DNA of 64,000 bases from Cordia subcordata (GCA_028554755.1 JAPTOF010000001.1:35979501-36043500), one strand, 5' to 3'; numbered from the stretch's first letter, positions 1 through 12,739 are shown. Notes: generated by a model not told the origin, from the letters alone. Made by a program: numbers and translations.

Positions 1-2368
1 TAGAGTCAAAATAGAATGGAAATGTTTATTTATAATTTTTCAATTTTTTATTTTTAAATTTTTAAATTTTTATCTTTTTATTTTTTTTACTTTTTAAATT
101 TTTAAATTTTTTATTTTTAAATAACAATTAAGAACTTGATCAATAATAAATGAGAAATAAATTATTTTTGAGATTTAATTTTATTTTCTGTCGAATGTCA
201 TTAAAGTGGGGATACTCATTCCTTAAGTTTGGTTAAAGAATGGTTTCTTATTTTTTTCTAGAAAGGTCATTCACATAAATGAGTTTTCTAACTTCAGTTA
301 ATTTTATCAAACACATGAAAAGGAATTAAAAGTTAGAATGACCATTTCTTTTTAAGTTATTCTATTATATCAAAGGTAACCTTAGAGGAAAATTTCGGAA
401 AGAGATAATGAAATTCCTTCTCAGAGATTTGTCACGTCACAGTTTGGCTTAACTTCCTTAAAAAAGAAAAAGAAAAAAAAAGGGAATTCTCAGAGAAAAA
501 AAAAACTTTAATTAACCAATGGAAGCAAACCTTTAGGAGACAAAAAAACAAAAATAATTTCCCAAGAAAAAGAGTTTAAGAAAAAGGCAAGTGTGAGCTG
601 CACGCTCATGATGCGAGTGGGTTCTCGCATATATTGAACTATCTTGTGATGCGTGCCGAAGCGAACTGGATAAAGAAGTTACGTCATACAATAATATCTC
701 CACCAGCTCATACGTGACAAACCCAAATCAAGAATATCCCACTACCCTTGGATAATACTTCGAATTCATGGTACCGTGTGACCATCTTTGAAAGATATAT
801 CATGGGAATTATCATTTTCCATTTTTGTCCAAATGCAAAGAAAGTTATCCTTATAAACAAGATTAAAATTTAATTTAAAATCTTGTTGTGTAATGATATA
901 CCGTAGTTACGCTCTTAAATAGAGTCTTTAACTCTCTTGCAGCTAGCCTCTGAATCTCGGGTGAGGGGTAAAAGCTTTTTTTTTTTTCAATCTTGTCTGA
1001 TTCGGTTGATTTTTTTCCCCTTTAGATTTGATAATTTAGTTGGGGTCTTGACTTTATTGGAATTTTTGGCTTTTGATTCCGTTGTAAAATTTATAACCAA
1101 ACCCTACTTGAAAATTTGAATTTCTATTTTGTTTTTACTTGAGTAGTTTAATGTAATTTGGGATAACTTTACTTTTATTTGAATTCGGATAATTGTAATT
1201 TAGATGAATTTGAACTTTTTCCTATTCATTTTTGTACAACTTTCTATATTTATTTTTGAATTTAATCTAAATTAGTGCAACATGATTTACCAAATAGAAA
1301 ATAGAAAAGAAAATAAAAAAAAAAAAAACAGAAGATGAATATATGAAATTGTTTAGGATTTATGAATTTTAATACCCGGTCTGATTATTTTTCTAACTCC
1401 TGAAATCCAAATATTCGAACTCAAAAATCTTGAACCGATTCTCACCTCTAATTGTAGTTTGATTAATCCTTGAAAAGAAACTAGTAAAGAGTGAGTTATA
1501 GTTGTATACATCTTACTTTTAGTAGATGTGTTTATCATATATTTGGTGAGAGAGAAACAGTAGGATTTATGATTTTCGTATTTTATTTATGGACCAGTTA
1601 TACCAATTAATTAATTATTGTGATTAATGGGAATAAACTTTTGTCCTCAAAGTAAATGTAAGGACTCCTTCAAAAATTGTCTTTTGCACATAGAGTTGGG
1701 ATTTAGTATGGTTTCGCTGGATTATTGATTGTTCATGTTCTGAAATAGAAAGAATCAATTACTTGTCTAGCAAAAAGGGCAAAAAAAATATAAAATTTAA
1801 CGCGAAACACACTAACCATTGACAGCGAGGAGAAATTATGATGAAACCAAACGTTCTTTCATTGTTAAATGGTTTTAAAAGTCAAAGTCAATAAAAAGAT
1901 ACTGATTAAGCAAATGTTATGAATTGACAAGAAAAAAAAAGAGAAAAAAGAAATATTAGGAAAGTAATAAGACATTTGAAAAACACAACTACGCTTATAG
2001 TTGTGCTTACGTGCAAGAAAAAGATTTATAAACCAAAAAACCAGGTGGACTCAGCCGTGTTCATAAAGACGACGCCGACACCACCGGAAATTCTTAAGGC
2101 CATGCTTTCTCTTAACAGTTCATGACATTGACCTCATCATCCAAGATCAATATGTTCATTATTTGTTTTAGGTATATGCCTGCTTTAATAAGATTATTTT
2201 ATTTTTTGTTTCAAAAGAGATTTATTGACCGGTAATGTGATAATCCTTTTAAGGAAAATAATTATCCCTTTTTATTTTTTCTTCCAGCAATCGACAGAGT
2301 TATTATGGGTGCATACAAGTTGGTAAAATCGTCAAAATTAACATAAGCGAAATTATCGTGGGATCTCG
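1..2368. other. AT-rich intergenic stretch, no gene seen
   Basis: Long A/T runs and short open frames only. The 60-codon frame at 937-1119 starts in a non-ATG context, has a low-complexity start and matches no family I recognise. No promoter, RNA gene or transposon terminus could be supported here. Confidence 0.6.
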
Positions 2369-2522
2369 TTTAAGGGTTTACGTGAATTGGTTAAATAGAC
2401 AAAATCAACCTGAGCTAAGGGACAAAAAGCATTCTCGGACATTTTTGGCAAACCAAATCAATTAGTTTGGTTTTTATCCACCCATAGTTGGTTTTGGTTT
2501 AATCGAACTGAACCGAAATGCG

Positions 2523-2560
<38 letters not shown>

Positions 2561-3175
2561 ATAAATGTACATATATACATATACATATACAAATATACAT
2601 GGACATATATATGTGTGTGTATATATGTTCAAACATTTAACCTGAAGCCTACAAGCCTATAATTCTAAGGTTTAACTACCAAGATAATAGCTGAAGTCAA
2701 GTCGTACAGTTATAATTTCTTTTAGTGGTAAAATCCTATAACTTTAAATAAGTTATATTTTCGCTAAAGTGCCCTAATTGTCTTTTAACTAGTCCTAGTC
2801 CTTTTTAATTTAAGGATTCACGGGGATTGGTTAAATCGACAAAATCAACATGAACTAAAGGACGAAAAGCATTCTCGGACTTTTTTGGCAAACCAAATCA
2901 ATTTGTTTGGTTTTTATCCACCCATGGTGGTTTTGGTTTAATCGAAATTGAACCGAAATTCAATACACACACATATATATATGTATACATATATATTCAA
3001 ACATTTAGCCTCAAGGCTACAAGGCTATAATTCTAAGCTTTAACCACCAAGCTAATAGCTATAGTTGTATAGTTGTAATTTGTTTTAGTGGTAAAATCAT
3101 ATAACTTTAAATAAGTCATATTTTTGCTGAAGTGACCTAATTCTCCTTTTAACTCGTCCTAATCTTTTTTAATTT
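2369..3175. repeat. Two-copy tandem duplication (about 440 and 367 bp)
   Basis: Unit 1 (2369-2808) and unit 2 (2809-3175) share the same succession of blocks: ATTGGTTAAAT, GCATTCTCGGAC, TTTTTGGCAAACCAAATCAA, TTTTTATCCACCCAT, then TTCAAACATTTA and ACAAG.CTATAATTCTAAG. The length difference is mostly a longer (AT)n/(GT)n tract in unit 1 (about 2522-2625). The GGTTTTGGTTTAATCGAA blocks resemble the CGGTTCGG-type repeats of the element at 19449-20033, so the unit may itself be transposon-derived. Confidence 0.8.
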
Positions 3176-3771
3176 GTTTTTCCGAAAAAGCAATAACCAA
3201 ACCAACTTATGTTGATTTGGTTCGATTATTATGCATTATAAAAGACTACTTAGTTTGTTTCAAATGTAAACCAATAGGTGTTGGTTTGCAATATGATCAA
3301 AACTAAACTAACTCAAATTAGGTATACCACTAATTTCATCAATCATCCAAAAATCCATAGGTTTGTAGAAGTTATACTCAAGAAGTCAATCCCTGTCGCT
3401 GTTAATTTCTCTATAAACATGTCTCAATGTAAATCTCCTCGTCCTCATTAATAAAATTATTTTAGAGACGACGGAAATTAGTTAACATTGATGATAATAC
3501 GTGTTAGACAGTAGGCATGTCATTTCGCAACATTGTAGACCGCTTGATTAATTCCATTAATATGGAAACCAAATAGGTATGATATGTTTATACCCAAATT
3601 CAAACCAAGTATAGAGAAAGTCCCCCGGCAGAATGGGCGAGGAAATAAGAGGAGCATTGAATCATTGATTGTGTTGTTGATTAAATGAAATGTTGTTACA
3701 ATAATGTTTAAACGAGTGTGCCTCATAAAGATTCATGAACTCTTGGGATCACGAAAAGCAAGTTTTCTAAA

Positions 3772-5105
3772 GAGTTAAATTCAAATAAGCCTCCAATATT
3801 TACATATTTTTTAATTTTAAACCCTATTGTTTTAAATAATTCATTCAAGTCCCTAATGTTTAATTAGTATGGTCAGATTAGTCCCTACAATTAGAATGGA
3901 TATTAGTTTTGATAAAAATGTCCCAAATGACCTCAAACATAAAAGCAATTGACAACTTACCCTTTGCGCTATAAAACGAAATCCGATTATCTATTCTTTT
4001 AAGCAAGAATTCCTAGCCAAAAAGAAAAAAAACAGTAGAAATTTAACATTTTGGATGATAGTTATTACATTCTTTGCATATTTAGATTTACTGTGAACTT
4101 TTATAAGACACATTAGACATCTAATTGAAATTTTTTAATGAAAATTAAGAACTTTTATTGTCTAAAAATTATTCCATAATGAAATTCACAGTACAAAAGT
4201 TCAAGGTATTATAATCAACTAAGAATTAAAAAAGAAAAAAGAATGACAACTCGACCTGTCTCATTGGCTTTATGTCCAATATGTTGAATGCATCATTAAA
4301 ACCTTGATTGCATAGTTTGGTCACTTTTGAATCCTCTCCTAACTTCTATTTTGGTCCTCACCTTCTAACTTAAAATCTCAACCATATATTTTGTATTTTA
4401 ACAAATCTTCTTCATTAATTGAAATATCATACTCCTACCAAAAGTAATTTTTCATTCTCATTTTCTTATCCTTCTTTATTTAAATCAATTGTGAAAATTT
4501 GTTGATATATGAAATATAAGGTTACGATTTTAAATTAGAAGGGTAGGACCAAAATATGAGTTAAGATAGAATCCTCGTCCTTTGCTCTCACCACTTCAAC
4601 AAAACCTGACACATTTGCAACAAACAAAATTTCCTCCACTTCTAGTTCCATCACAAGCTTTCGGCCCAAATTAAATTAAAATGTTTTGTTTGCTGTCATC
4701 TCGAGAATTTTGGTATTAAACTTTTCATGTTTCATATTAAATTAAATGAGGAAAAAAAAAGTTGTAGCTTTGGTTTTTTTTAATCACGAAATAGAAATAT
4801 TATTAAGCAAGAGGAAAAAAAAAATATTAGCCTATGCCACCAGTAGCAACGAAAACAAAGCAAAGAGCTTTACACTTTTATAAAAGCACAATAGATGAAA
4901 TTCTATTTTCCAATTTTACCCTAATATCATTGGTCATGTGCAAAGTGCATGATCAACTTTTGGTTAATTTTAATTGTGATTTTGATCTTAGGGACTAATT
5001 TGATTGGTTTTTGAAAACATTGGGGACTAATTTGCATTAATTTAAACAAGTAGGACTAACTTAAAAAATCATGTTAACTTTGGAGACTATGCGTGCGATT
5101 TCTCC
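3772..5105. mobile_element. Non-autonomous Mutator-like element, 1.33 kb
   Basis: Flanked by an identical 9-bp direct repeat TTTTCTAAA (3763-3771 and 5106-5114), the TSD length of Mutator-like elements. The two ends are long degenerate inverted repeats: the left end, read forward, and the right end, read as reverse complement, both run through CCTCCAA/TCTCCAA, a T-rich block, TTTAAAT and AGTCCC(T/C)AATG. No transposase frame is visible inside. A second inverted-repeat segment lies within it near 4319-4590. Confidence 0.65.
4319..4590. mobile_element. Inverted-repeat MITE-like segment nested in a larger element
   Basis: The left arm contains ATTTTGGTCCTCACCTTCTAA followed by TTAAAATCTCAACCATATAT. 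The reverse complement of the right arm reads ATTTTGGTCCTACCCTTCTAA then TTTAAAATCGTAACCTTATAT. The arms are about 90-100 bp with a short loop. No clear TSD was found, so exact ends are approximate. Confidence 0.5.
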
Positions 5106-5114
5106 TTTTCTAAA

Positions 5115-6539
5115 CACTTAAAAAGAAAATTGCACGTTACTCTTTTATAATTTGTCTAATTAATTACTTATTCTAAAGTGCAAATACATCACTAGATGAG
5201 TTTTGTGAAAGTCGCAAAAAGATTTCCTCTGATTTAAAATAAAGTACAAATGTGCAACTAATAGCAGAGACTAATGTGCAATGTTTTTTAATCATATAAG
5301 ATATTTTATGCAACTTTCATAAAGTACAAAAGATGAAATACCTTTTACACTAAAATGTACCTTACAACCACTTGGCATGAAAGAAGAGCTAGTCCAAACG
5401 ATTTGATCACCTACCCATGGATATGACTCCGTTGAGCTTCTTATCTTTTTCACTACTAAATCAATGATTTAAGGTTCCGCCCAACAAAATGTGAAACTAA
5501 AAAAGTACAAAAAAAAATACTCTAGTCCAAAATGATTTCTTGTGAATGAAAGTACCAAAAAAATTGGAAAAAGAAAAGGAGACACTATTATAAAAGGATA
5601 ACAGTATAATTAACCTTAGCCTCCCTGAGAAAAGAGAGAAAAGAAAAAATGAAACTAGAAGCCGTTGACAATTTATGTTTACTAATTTCCATTTCTTCCC
5701 AATTGTATCAGAAATTGAGTATCAAAGATTCGAAAATTTTCAATATTTTCCATATGACAGCATATGTACAAGATTTTTTTTGCCTAATTCAAGAAAGACC
5801 AAAAGCTGATAAGATAACACTTCCAACTATATTGAAAAGTGATTTAAAAAAGTTTTGCACTTAAGGCGAGGGCCGTGTAGAAGTATTTTGGTAATGGATG
5901 ATCTGCCTCAGTCATTGAAATGCAAAAGTGGCAAAGAAAAACACAATCAAACCACTGAGAAATGTGCCTCCATGTTTAGCTGCAATATCCGTTGGATGCA
6001 GAAGCGACACTGGTTTGGAATCCTGTTATTACTCAGAGAAGAAGCAAAAATATCATAGAATTGCTTTGCTGACAAATGACAAACCATGTAAATACATTGG
6101 TTTCTTACTCGTGCAGAGGAACTATTTCTTGGAAACTCGGACAACTTATAACGATGCCTTAATGGTCTTTAAACAAGCGATTAATGAATGCTTTTAAAGA
6201 TGGGAAACAAATAAAGATGGAATCCCTTGCCATTTGAACATAAGTGCTTTTAATTGTAAACCAACATAGTGCAAAGGTATCCTACATTAATCAAATGAAT
6301 ATGGTCTGTATAAGATATACACAAAGAGCTGTCGAATTCAAGACCAATCCTGTGTTTTGTGATATGCTTATCTGAAATATCAAATTTGAATTGCATATAA
6401 TTTTATATGCTTTTAATTTCAGAAAAGCATATAACACATACAGCACGACTCCCCTCTGCTTTTGATGGTAATGTCAAATTCCTACAAGTATCTAGACCTT
6501 CCATGACTTACTCGCGGTGATGAGTTCCTCCTTTTGTTT
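5115..6539. other. Intergenic stretch downstream of the phosphatase gene
   Basis: Contains a few plus-strand open frames (5649-5864 with 71 codons, 5928-6197 with 89 codons). Neither matches a family I recognise, and they overlap other frames of similar length. They may be chance frames, an eroded gene or part of the phosphatase 3' UTR (opposite strand). Confidence 0.4.
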
Positions 6540-9500
6540 TTAGATGTACGGAAAGCGCGTGGATTTCGTCTAGAAAAAAAAGGAAAAAAAATTGAAGTAG
6601 TTGTGTCGACTGCAAACAATGAAATATGCCTATGTAGGTGGAGGGCATTGTGTATGATGTTGGTAATGAAGATGCCTCTCTGAACATCAAAATTAGAAAC
6701 AAATGCATTTTTATATATACTAGGAAGAATGGATGAATTTTGGCGACAAAGTTGGAGAGAGCTATTAAGTGTTCAAAAACTAACAAATATGCCCATCCTT
6801 TTTTGTGGAAACTTTTTGGAGTCTTTTCAATTTTAAGGTAAAAAGATGAAAAGGGAAAAATGTAAATGAAAGAAGAAAGTACCTTTGTGGCAGTAGAGCA
6901 TAAATCAGGTTGCCTAACAATATATATTTGATCACCATGGCTATATTCCTTGTAAATGTCCTGATTCCTGTGCCAAGTCCATAATGCATAGGTTGAATTC
7001 ACAACCTGCGAAGAAAGAAGCATGAAGGATTCGTTAAGTTACTGCAGAACTGATAATGAAATCTCGGAATGTTTATTTTGATGACATTGAAACATCGCTT
7101 TTCATGAACGTTTATTTTGATGATATTGAAACATCGCTTTTCATATCTGAGTGGGGGAGTTAAAAATGTTGAATTTACTAATTTTATGGAACTAAAGAAA
7201 CTTCTGAACATGCATTAAGCGTACAACTTATTACAGTACTGCTTTAATATTTCCATCCCATTTATAAGAAGTTCAACCTGTTGAAATCATGTATCTGCTG
7301 ACAGTAAAAGGATCCATGTATGGATTGTTTGTATTGCCTTGTTCTATCATACATTCATAAAAGTGAAGGTATTTGCACCTTCTCATTAACGGCACATATG
7401 ATATTCGTGCCTGCTTATCAAACTAAAGATGTCTGTCACTCATGCCGTCACAGTGGTCTTTTTGACAAATGAAAAGGTGCTGCATTGAGGCCTCTTCGTG
7501 ACCCCAAACAAATTAAGGTTTCTGTGAGGATCCTATGCATAGCAACATACCGTCTCCATCTGAATACAACATATTTTCCTTTAGTGATGTAACCGGTTGA
7601 AATCATAATCATCATCCTTTGGTCCCTTTCCACAATAATCATACAAATGCTGCTATTATATAATTACATCTGTATAGGTTCCAAGATACTAAATGTTTAT
7701 TCTGCTTGACAAATTGGGAGAAGCTGACAGATGTGTGAATGAGATAAATGTTGGTTCATAAAGTTTGTGATTCTCAAGACTTAAATCAATCGAAAGAGCT
7801 ATAACTGAGAAAGAAAAGTCAGCATTAGTAACCAAATGAATCTTAGTACAATTCTTTTACTGCTGAAGTAGGACTATTAATCAGTAAAGTAGGCTAGGCA
7901 AGAGATAAAAGGCAGCAAAATACTCCTGCCCCCTCAAATTCTCCAACTAAACTGATGGGTCTACATGTATCGTTCAAACATTCGTCCACAGAATAAAGAA
8001 TGGCAATGCAGGTGTGTAAGATATTTGATCTCAAGCTCAAGATTTACCTCAAGAATTCCATGTCCAAAGCTGCTCTCTCTATATGCACTCCACTCTGGTT
8101 GTCTGTCCCAGCAGAACTTGCCTTTTGCAGGACCAGAAGAGAAATTCTGATGACACACCCCTCCAATCTCTGGTATATTGTCACTAGCAGAAGGACACTT
8201 TCCAGGGTCATCTGCATGATCAACATCGACTTTCTCAATGTTACCTCCGTCACCTACTGTTATATAGACAGGACCACATGGATCCAATGTATAATTGTAG
8301 ACCCGGTTCATCCGCTCATACGCATGGACCTGCAGAGAAGATCTGACGTCACACTTCTTGGTTATAAGGACTAGTCCTGACTCCTGAAGCTCTACTAATA
8401 AATCATGAAATTTCTTAGCATGCTATACTAACTCCTAGTTAAAGCAGTTAAAAGAAAATTCAGTTGTCAATTTGTTCTTTCTTTTCCTTTTTTAATTTCT
8501 CTTCTTTCTTCCTTGTCAGTTGCGAGTCATCAATCTGTTCATTAACATGTCGCTCAGTATCTACAAAATGAAGGATGTTGCTGAGTATATAGCCCAAAAT
8601 GCTGTGCTAGAGGAAACTGGAAAATGATTTTCAACTGAAAAACATATTATCTAATCTCACTGGGAAAAACGAATTGAGGGATGCAAAAAACTTCACCAAC
8701 TTGTAGTAAATGAAACAATAATTAAATTCTATAGACAGATTACAGCTTACGTGACCGGAAAAAACTATATCAACACCATGTTGGTAGAGGAGTTCTTCCA
8801 TTTCCAGTCTCATGCACTCAAACTCCTGATAGTGTGATGAATAGCTATTATACCAAGGTGGATGCCACACAGCTACCAGCCAAGGGGTCATGTCGCGGTC
8901 AACTTTCTGCAGGTCTTCTTGGAGCCATTCATACTGTCCACCTAAAACCATAATTTGATGAAGAGTAATATGATTTCTACCCTGAAGATTTTCTTCATTT
9001 TTCTCTTTTATGGAGTATACGTACAGAGCCTCAGGAGGCGGAAGTGTTAAAAGAATATGTAGACAGATGAAATGGAACAAAGTCTTTTCTAGAAGGTCAT
9101 TATCAGATAACTTACCAGTTCTATTGTAGTCCACATATGCTCCTAACATGATGAAATGCACTCCTCCAGCATCAAAGGAGTAGTAGAAGTTACTGTTGGA
9201 ACCGGATTCCTTTGATGGAACAGCGAACCTTGTAACGTACGATTTAAATGTTATTCCTGCGGGTTGAGGCTCAATCTCGTGGTTTCCTTCAATAACCATC
9301 ATAGGAACTCTTGAAATCAGAGGCTCCATAAACCTGGACTTTGTATAAATTATATTAGAGACGACCACAATTCAAACCGATCAACACGGGCTTCATTGTC
9401 GTAATCCTAAACACAGTCTTCGATACAGCTCCGATACTACTAGAATCCCTTACTTGAGTCATGGAGAATTTACCCCACTTAAGATTTTAATGCTTCAACT

Positions 9501-12047
9501 TGTATTGTAGGCCCAGTTCAATTTCAGTAGATGCTTCTCAGATCCTAAAAGTACTTATCTTTAAGGACAATAACTCATCACATACCTTCATTTTACGTTG
9601 TCCAAGAAGAGAAAGAAGTTACAGAGAGATAATAGCCAATCGTTAAAAAAACAACCTACCTTCCCCACCCATCCCAGCGAGGTTGATAAGTCTCTCTGAT
9701 TGGTGCATCTGGAAAAGCACAAGAAAAGCATGAAGCTCCTTCCCCTCCAGTTGTAAGGTACTGATTTGCATAACTCAAGTCTCCAACCATCAGAATCATT
9801 GAAGGATCATTTTGTGTTAGGTGATCAACCGTTGTAGTTGAATTACTTGTGAGTCCTAAATCTCCAATAACAGCTATACGGCGAGGATACTTGTTAGGAC
9901 CAGGTAATGGTAAGGTCTCAAATGTAAACTCCTCACTCATGGCTGCTAAAGAACTATCCCCACACTTGTAATAATATTTTGTTTCTCGTTCGAGACCTAC
10001 AAGAAGAATAAAGGCGATCTAATTAATTATACTTGTAATGTGATGGAATTAAAGTGAAATGTCAATTAGATGCAGCTTTGAAGTGTACCCTATGCTATGA
10101 CTTCCCCGTTTACTAGCACAATCAGAAGCTAGTATCTTTGTACTTAATGATCATGATTAATTGTAGCATTCATGTACTATATGTTCTAAGTAGATTTACA
10201 AGAATCTCGAAGATATCTGATCAGCTTAAATTGATATCATCTGATAATTAATTGCATTCACTTGATTAAACTGCATTTATTACCATCCAAACCAGTATCA
10301 GTTACTAGCTTACATTCTAGTTCTCAATTTTATTGAGAAAAGTAGGAGAATTTGCTTTTAGAATGTCAGTAACTGCTAAGTAATTCCTAGCCAGACCAAT
10401 AGGTTTTGTTGGACTTCTTAGTTGGAAATCTCCTGTTTATCTCAATATTCTGTTTCTCCGCAAGAGGAATTTTAGCAATCAGAAGAAGCATAAATAGCAT
10501 AACCCAGTATATATTTTTATAATCAACATTTCACATCACTTATAACTCGATTTACATGTTTTAAGGAAGAAATCAATCAGTAGCTCAGTGCCTATCCTAT
10601 GCAAGTTGTACATGTTACTGAGCATAGTATCATCCGAAGGCTATTAATCAATTACCTTTTACTAAAAGCAAGCTTAAAAGTCAATGTCTTTATGCTGTCT
10701 ATTTCCACATAGCTACCAAGTGACGTGTTTTTCCTTCACATCTCAAAAATATAGTGATTATGAATTGTGAAACTTTGAGGGTGTTTGGCTTTGCTTATTT
10801 TGGGTGCTTATGAGCACCTAGAAAAAAGCACCCTCTCACATGATTTTTACTATTTAAGTGCTTATAAGCACCAAATAAGCAAAGCCAAACACCCTCTTAA
10901 GCTAATCTTCATCATGATGAAATTCTTAACATTCCTTTGGATTGCCATATTTCTGAAGCAGACAGTACCACAAAATGGAACCATGATCTTCATATGACTA
11001 ACAAAGAAGAAAACCAACATAATCGTTAACTGATGTGGGGAGCAAAGTTTACCATCAAGTTTAGCATGATGAACAATGCCAGAAGTGTAATTCCATAAAC
11101 CCTCAAATGGATACAACTGACTGTAAACCATTGACAACCCAGTTGCCTTCATTGTGTATTTTCCACTTTCTCTCCCATACCAGACCTCACTGGCCACTGT
11201 TGTTGGATCTAGTGGTGTGACATTCAAACCTATCTGAGCTTCCCCTGTGAAAAACAACACAAAGCACCTCAATTCACTATCCATCCAAATATTCAGGAGA
11301 TTCAAGATGGTCATCCGGAATTGTTAAATCCACAATATGATCCCATAAATTACACTCATATGATGTCTCTTATCAACACGAAACATTACGAATACGATAA
11401 AACCGGATAACTAATCAAAAGCATGATCCCAATTGCGGAGTCAATTAAAAGTGTCCCAGCGAAACATCTAGTACAGTAGATCCAAAATAATCAGCACAAG
11501 TTATTAGTTAATCTCATAACACCTTGAGGCAAGCTTATAAATCACACTCTTGATGGGATGCACCATATACACATACATAGGATGAGAAAAGGGAGAATGG
11601 TAATACTAGTTACCCAAGATAGCCACATGGCCAGACATCCACTACACTAGACTAAAAATGATCGATACGAGTTATTAGTTAATCCCACAACACTAAAAAC
11701 TAACGTATAAATCACAATCATGAAAGGATATAACATATGCATAAAAATACTATGAGAAGAAAAGTAATGATACCGGTGACCCAAGACACCCACATTGAAG
11801 ATGGGGAAGACAAAGCAAGAGCTACTTGTTCGGGAAACATTGAAGTAACATTCCTTTTGAGCCTGGGGTGATCCATAGGCAAGTCATCACTGCCTCTACG
11901 CAGTGATGGATCAAACTTTTTGGTCACAGGCTTAAAAGGGCCTTCTAAAGTTGTTGGTGTATGTTCAGCTGCCATAACCATATGTACAAAGATCACAAGT
12001 AGCAGTATTCTAGCTGATGATACTTCACATATTTTGCAATTCCCCAT
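6540..12047 (-). CDS. PAP23: Purple acid phosphatase, PAP15/PAP23 type (probable phytase-like)
   Basis: Secreted binuclear-metal phosphomonoesterase; relatives in this subgroup can act on phytate. Exons (minus strand): 12047-11774, 11244-11053, 9996-9660, 9333-9116, 8941-8751, 8329-8048, 7005-6883 and probably 6569-6540. The first seven join in frame at GT/AG sites into 539 residues. Residues 1-26 look like a signal peptide (LLLVIFVHMVMA). Metal-ligand motifs, in order: GDLG (200-203), GDLSY (227-231), GNHE (284-287), VAVWH (363-367) and GHVH (403-406). Many N-glycosylation sequons (NVT, NYT, NST, NRT, NFS) fit passage through the secretory pathway. The start is the first ATG before the signal peptide. 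The last exon is uncertain: acceptor at 6570 gives nine residues and TAA, but an alternative acceptor about 47 bases upstream would give a longer tail. PAP15 versus PAP23 assignment is inference; neighbours (pectate lyase, ITPase) favour PAP23. Confidence 0.93.
7069..7145. repeat. 38-bp tandem duplication in phosphatase intron 6
   Basis: Two adjacent near-identical units, each reading GTTTATTTTGATGA then ATTGAAACATCGCTTTTCAT. They differ at a few bases. They lie wholly within the intron between the sixth and seventh phosphatase exons. Confidence 0.85.
10777..10895. mobile_element. 119-bp hairpin MITE in phosphatase intron 2
   Basis: Starts GAGGGTGTTTGGCTTTGC and ends with its inverted copy. 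The arms continue inward through GGTGCTTATGAGCACC / GTGCTTATAAGCACC, so nearly the whole element folds into one stem. The same terminus occurs at 19355 and 20071. It sits in the intron between exons 2 and 3. I could not settle a TSD, so superfamily (hAT or PIF) is open. Confidence 0.75.
11473..11800 (-). repeat. About 167-bp tandem duplication of the exon 1 end and start of intron 1
   Basis: Two units offset by about 167 bp. On the plus strand both contain AGTTATTAGTTAATC, TATAAATCAC, ATGAGAA(A/G)A and ACCCAAGA. The upper unit includes the true end of phosphatase exon 1 with its donor at 11774/11773. The lower unit carries a degenerate copy (about 11605-11632) that on the minus strand would read MWLSWVT, followed by a retained GTATTACC donor-like site. 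This copy lies in intron 1 as a decoy partial exon. Confidence 0.75.
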
Positions 12048-12598
12048 CAGGGTTTATGTTTTTCAAGATTGGAGACACTCTTTGTCACGTTGGATCAACT
12101 AGAGACCATGTTTAAGGTTTGCCAGATGGAATTTGTTTCGGGGTACATTTTCTGATTACGATGGATAATCTTTATTGTATACGATTCTTGTTAAAATTTG
12201 TTTGAGTAAGAATTTAATAATGATAAAGTGACGATACCAACAAAATAGCTTTCTTACATCTCATGGTTGTCAATGTGCGTAAATATCAAGTTATGATAGA
12301 GTGGAGGTTATGGCGAATGGGGACAGACAAATTGGCATGGGAAGATTAAAAGTGAATATTCTGTTTGGAGTTGTGAGATGCCATTGTTTGGTACCAAGGT
12401 GGCAATTTCTTAGTTTAACTTCTTAAATTTTTTTCCCCTTTTTTGTGTTAAAAGAGACAAAAATGTGTACAAAGTATGGCTAACAATAGGGGCCACCGAG
12501 TCTATCCAAGCTCTAATAGTAGCAATTTTTTTTTTTATTTAGGATACCTCAAATCATATTACTAATCTTTATTAAGTTGAAAGTAGTGAAAAAAAAAG
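12048..12598. other. Upstream region of the phosphatase gene
   Basis: The first few hundred bases above the phosphatase start codon should hold its promoter and 5' UTR, on the minus strand. I see no convincing TATA box at the usual distance and no clear GNATATNC phosphate-starvation (P1BS) site. Confidence 0.35.
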
Positions 12599-12710
12599 AC
12601 CTTGTACTTGTGTTTTCCTCCTTTCGGAGATGAGTCCATTGCCATCATAATCATTGTACTTGTGCTTTCCTCTTTTTGGAGACGAGTCTATTACCATCTT
12701 AACCTATATC
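12599..12710. repeat. Two-copy tandem repeat, about 54 bp
   Basis: The blocks CTTGTACTTGTGTTTTCCTC and TTGTACTTGTGCTTTCCTC are each followed by TTTCGGAGATGAGTC / TTTTGGAGACGAGTC and ATTGCCATC / ATTACCATC. It lies just beyond the LINE-like remnant and could be part of its tail. Confidence 0.7.
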
Positions 12711-12739
12711 TTGTTCATTAATGATAGATTTTTTTCTTT

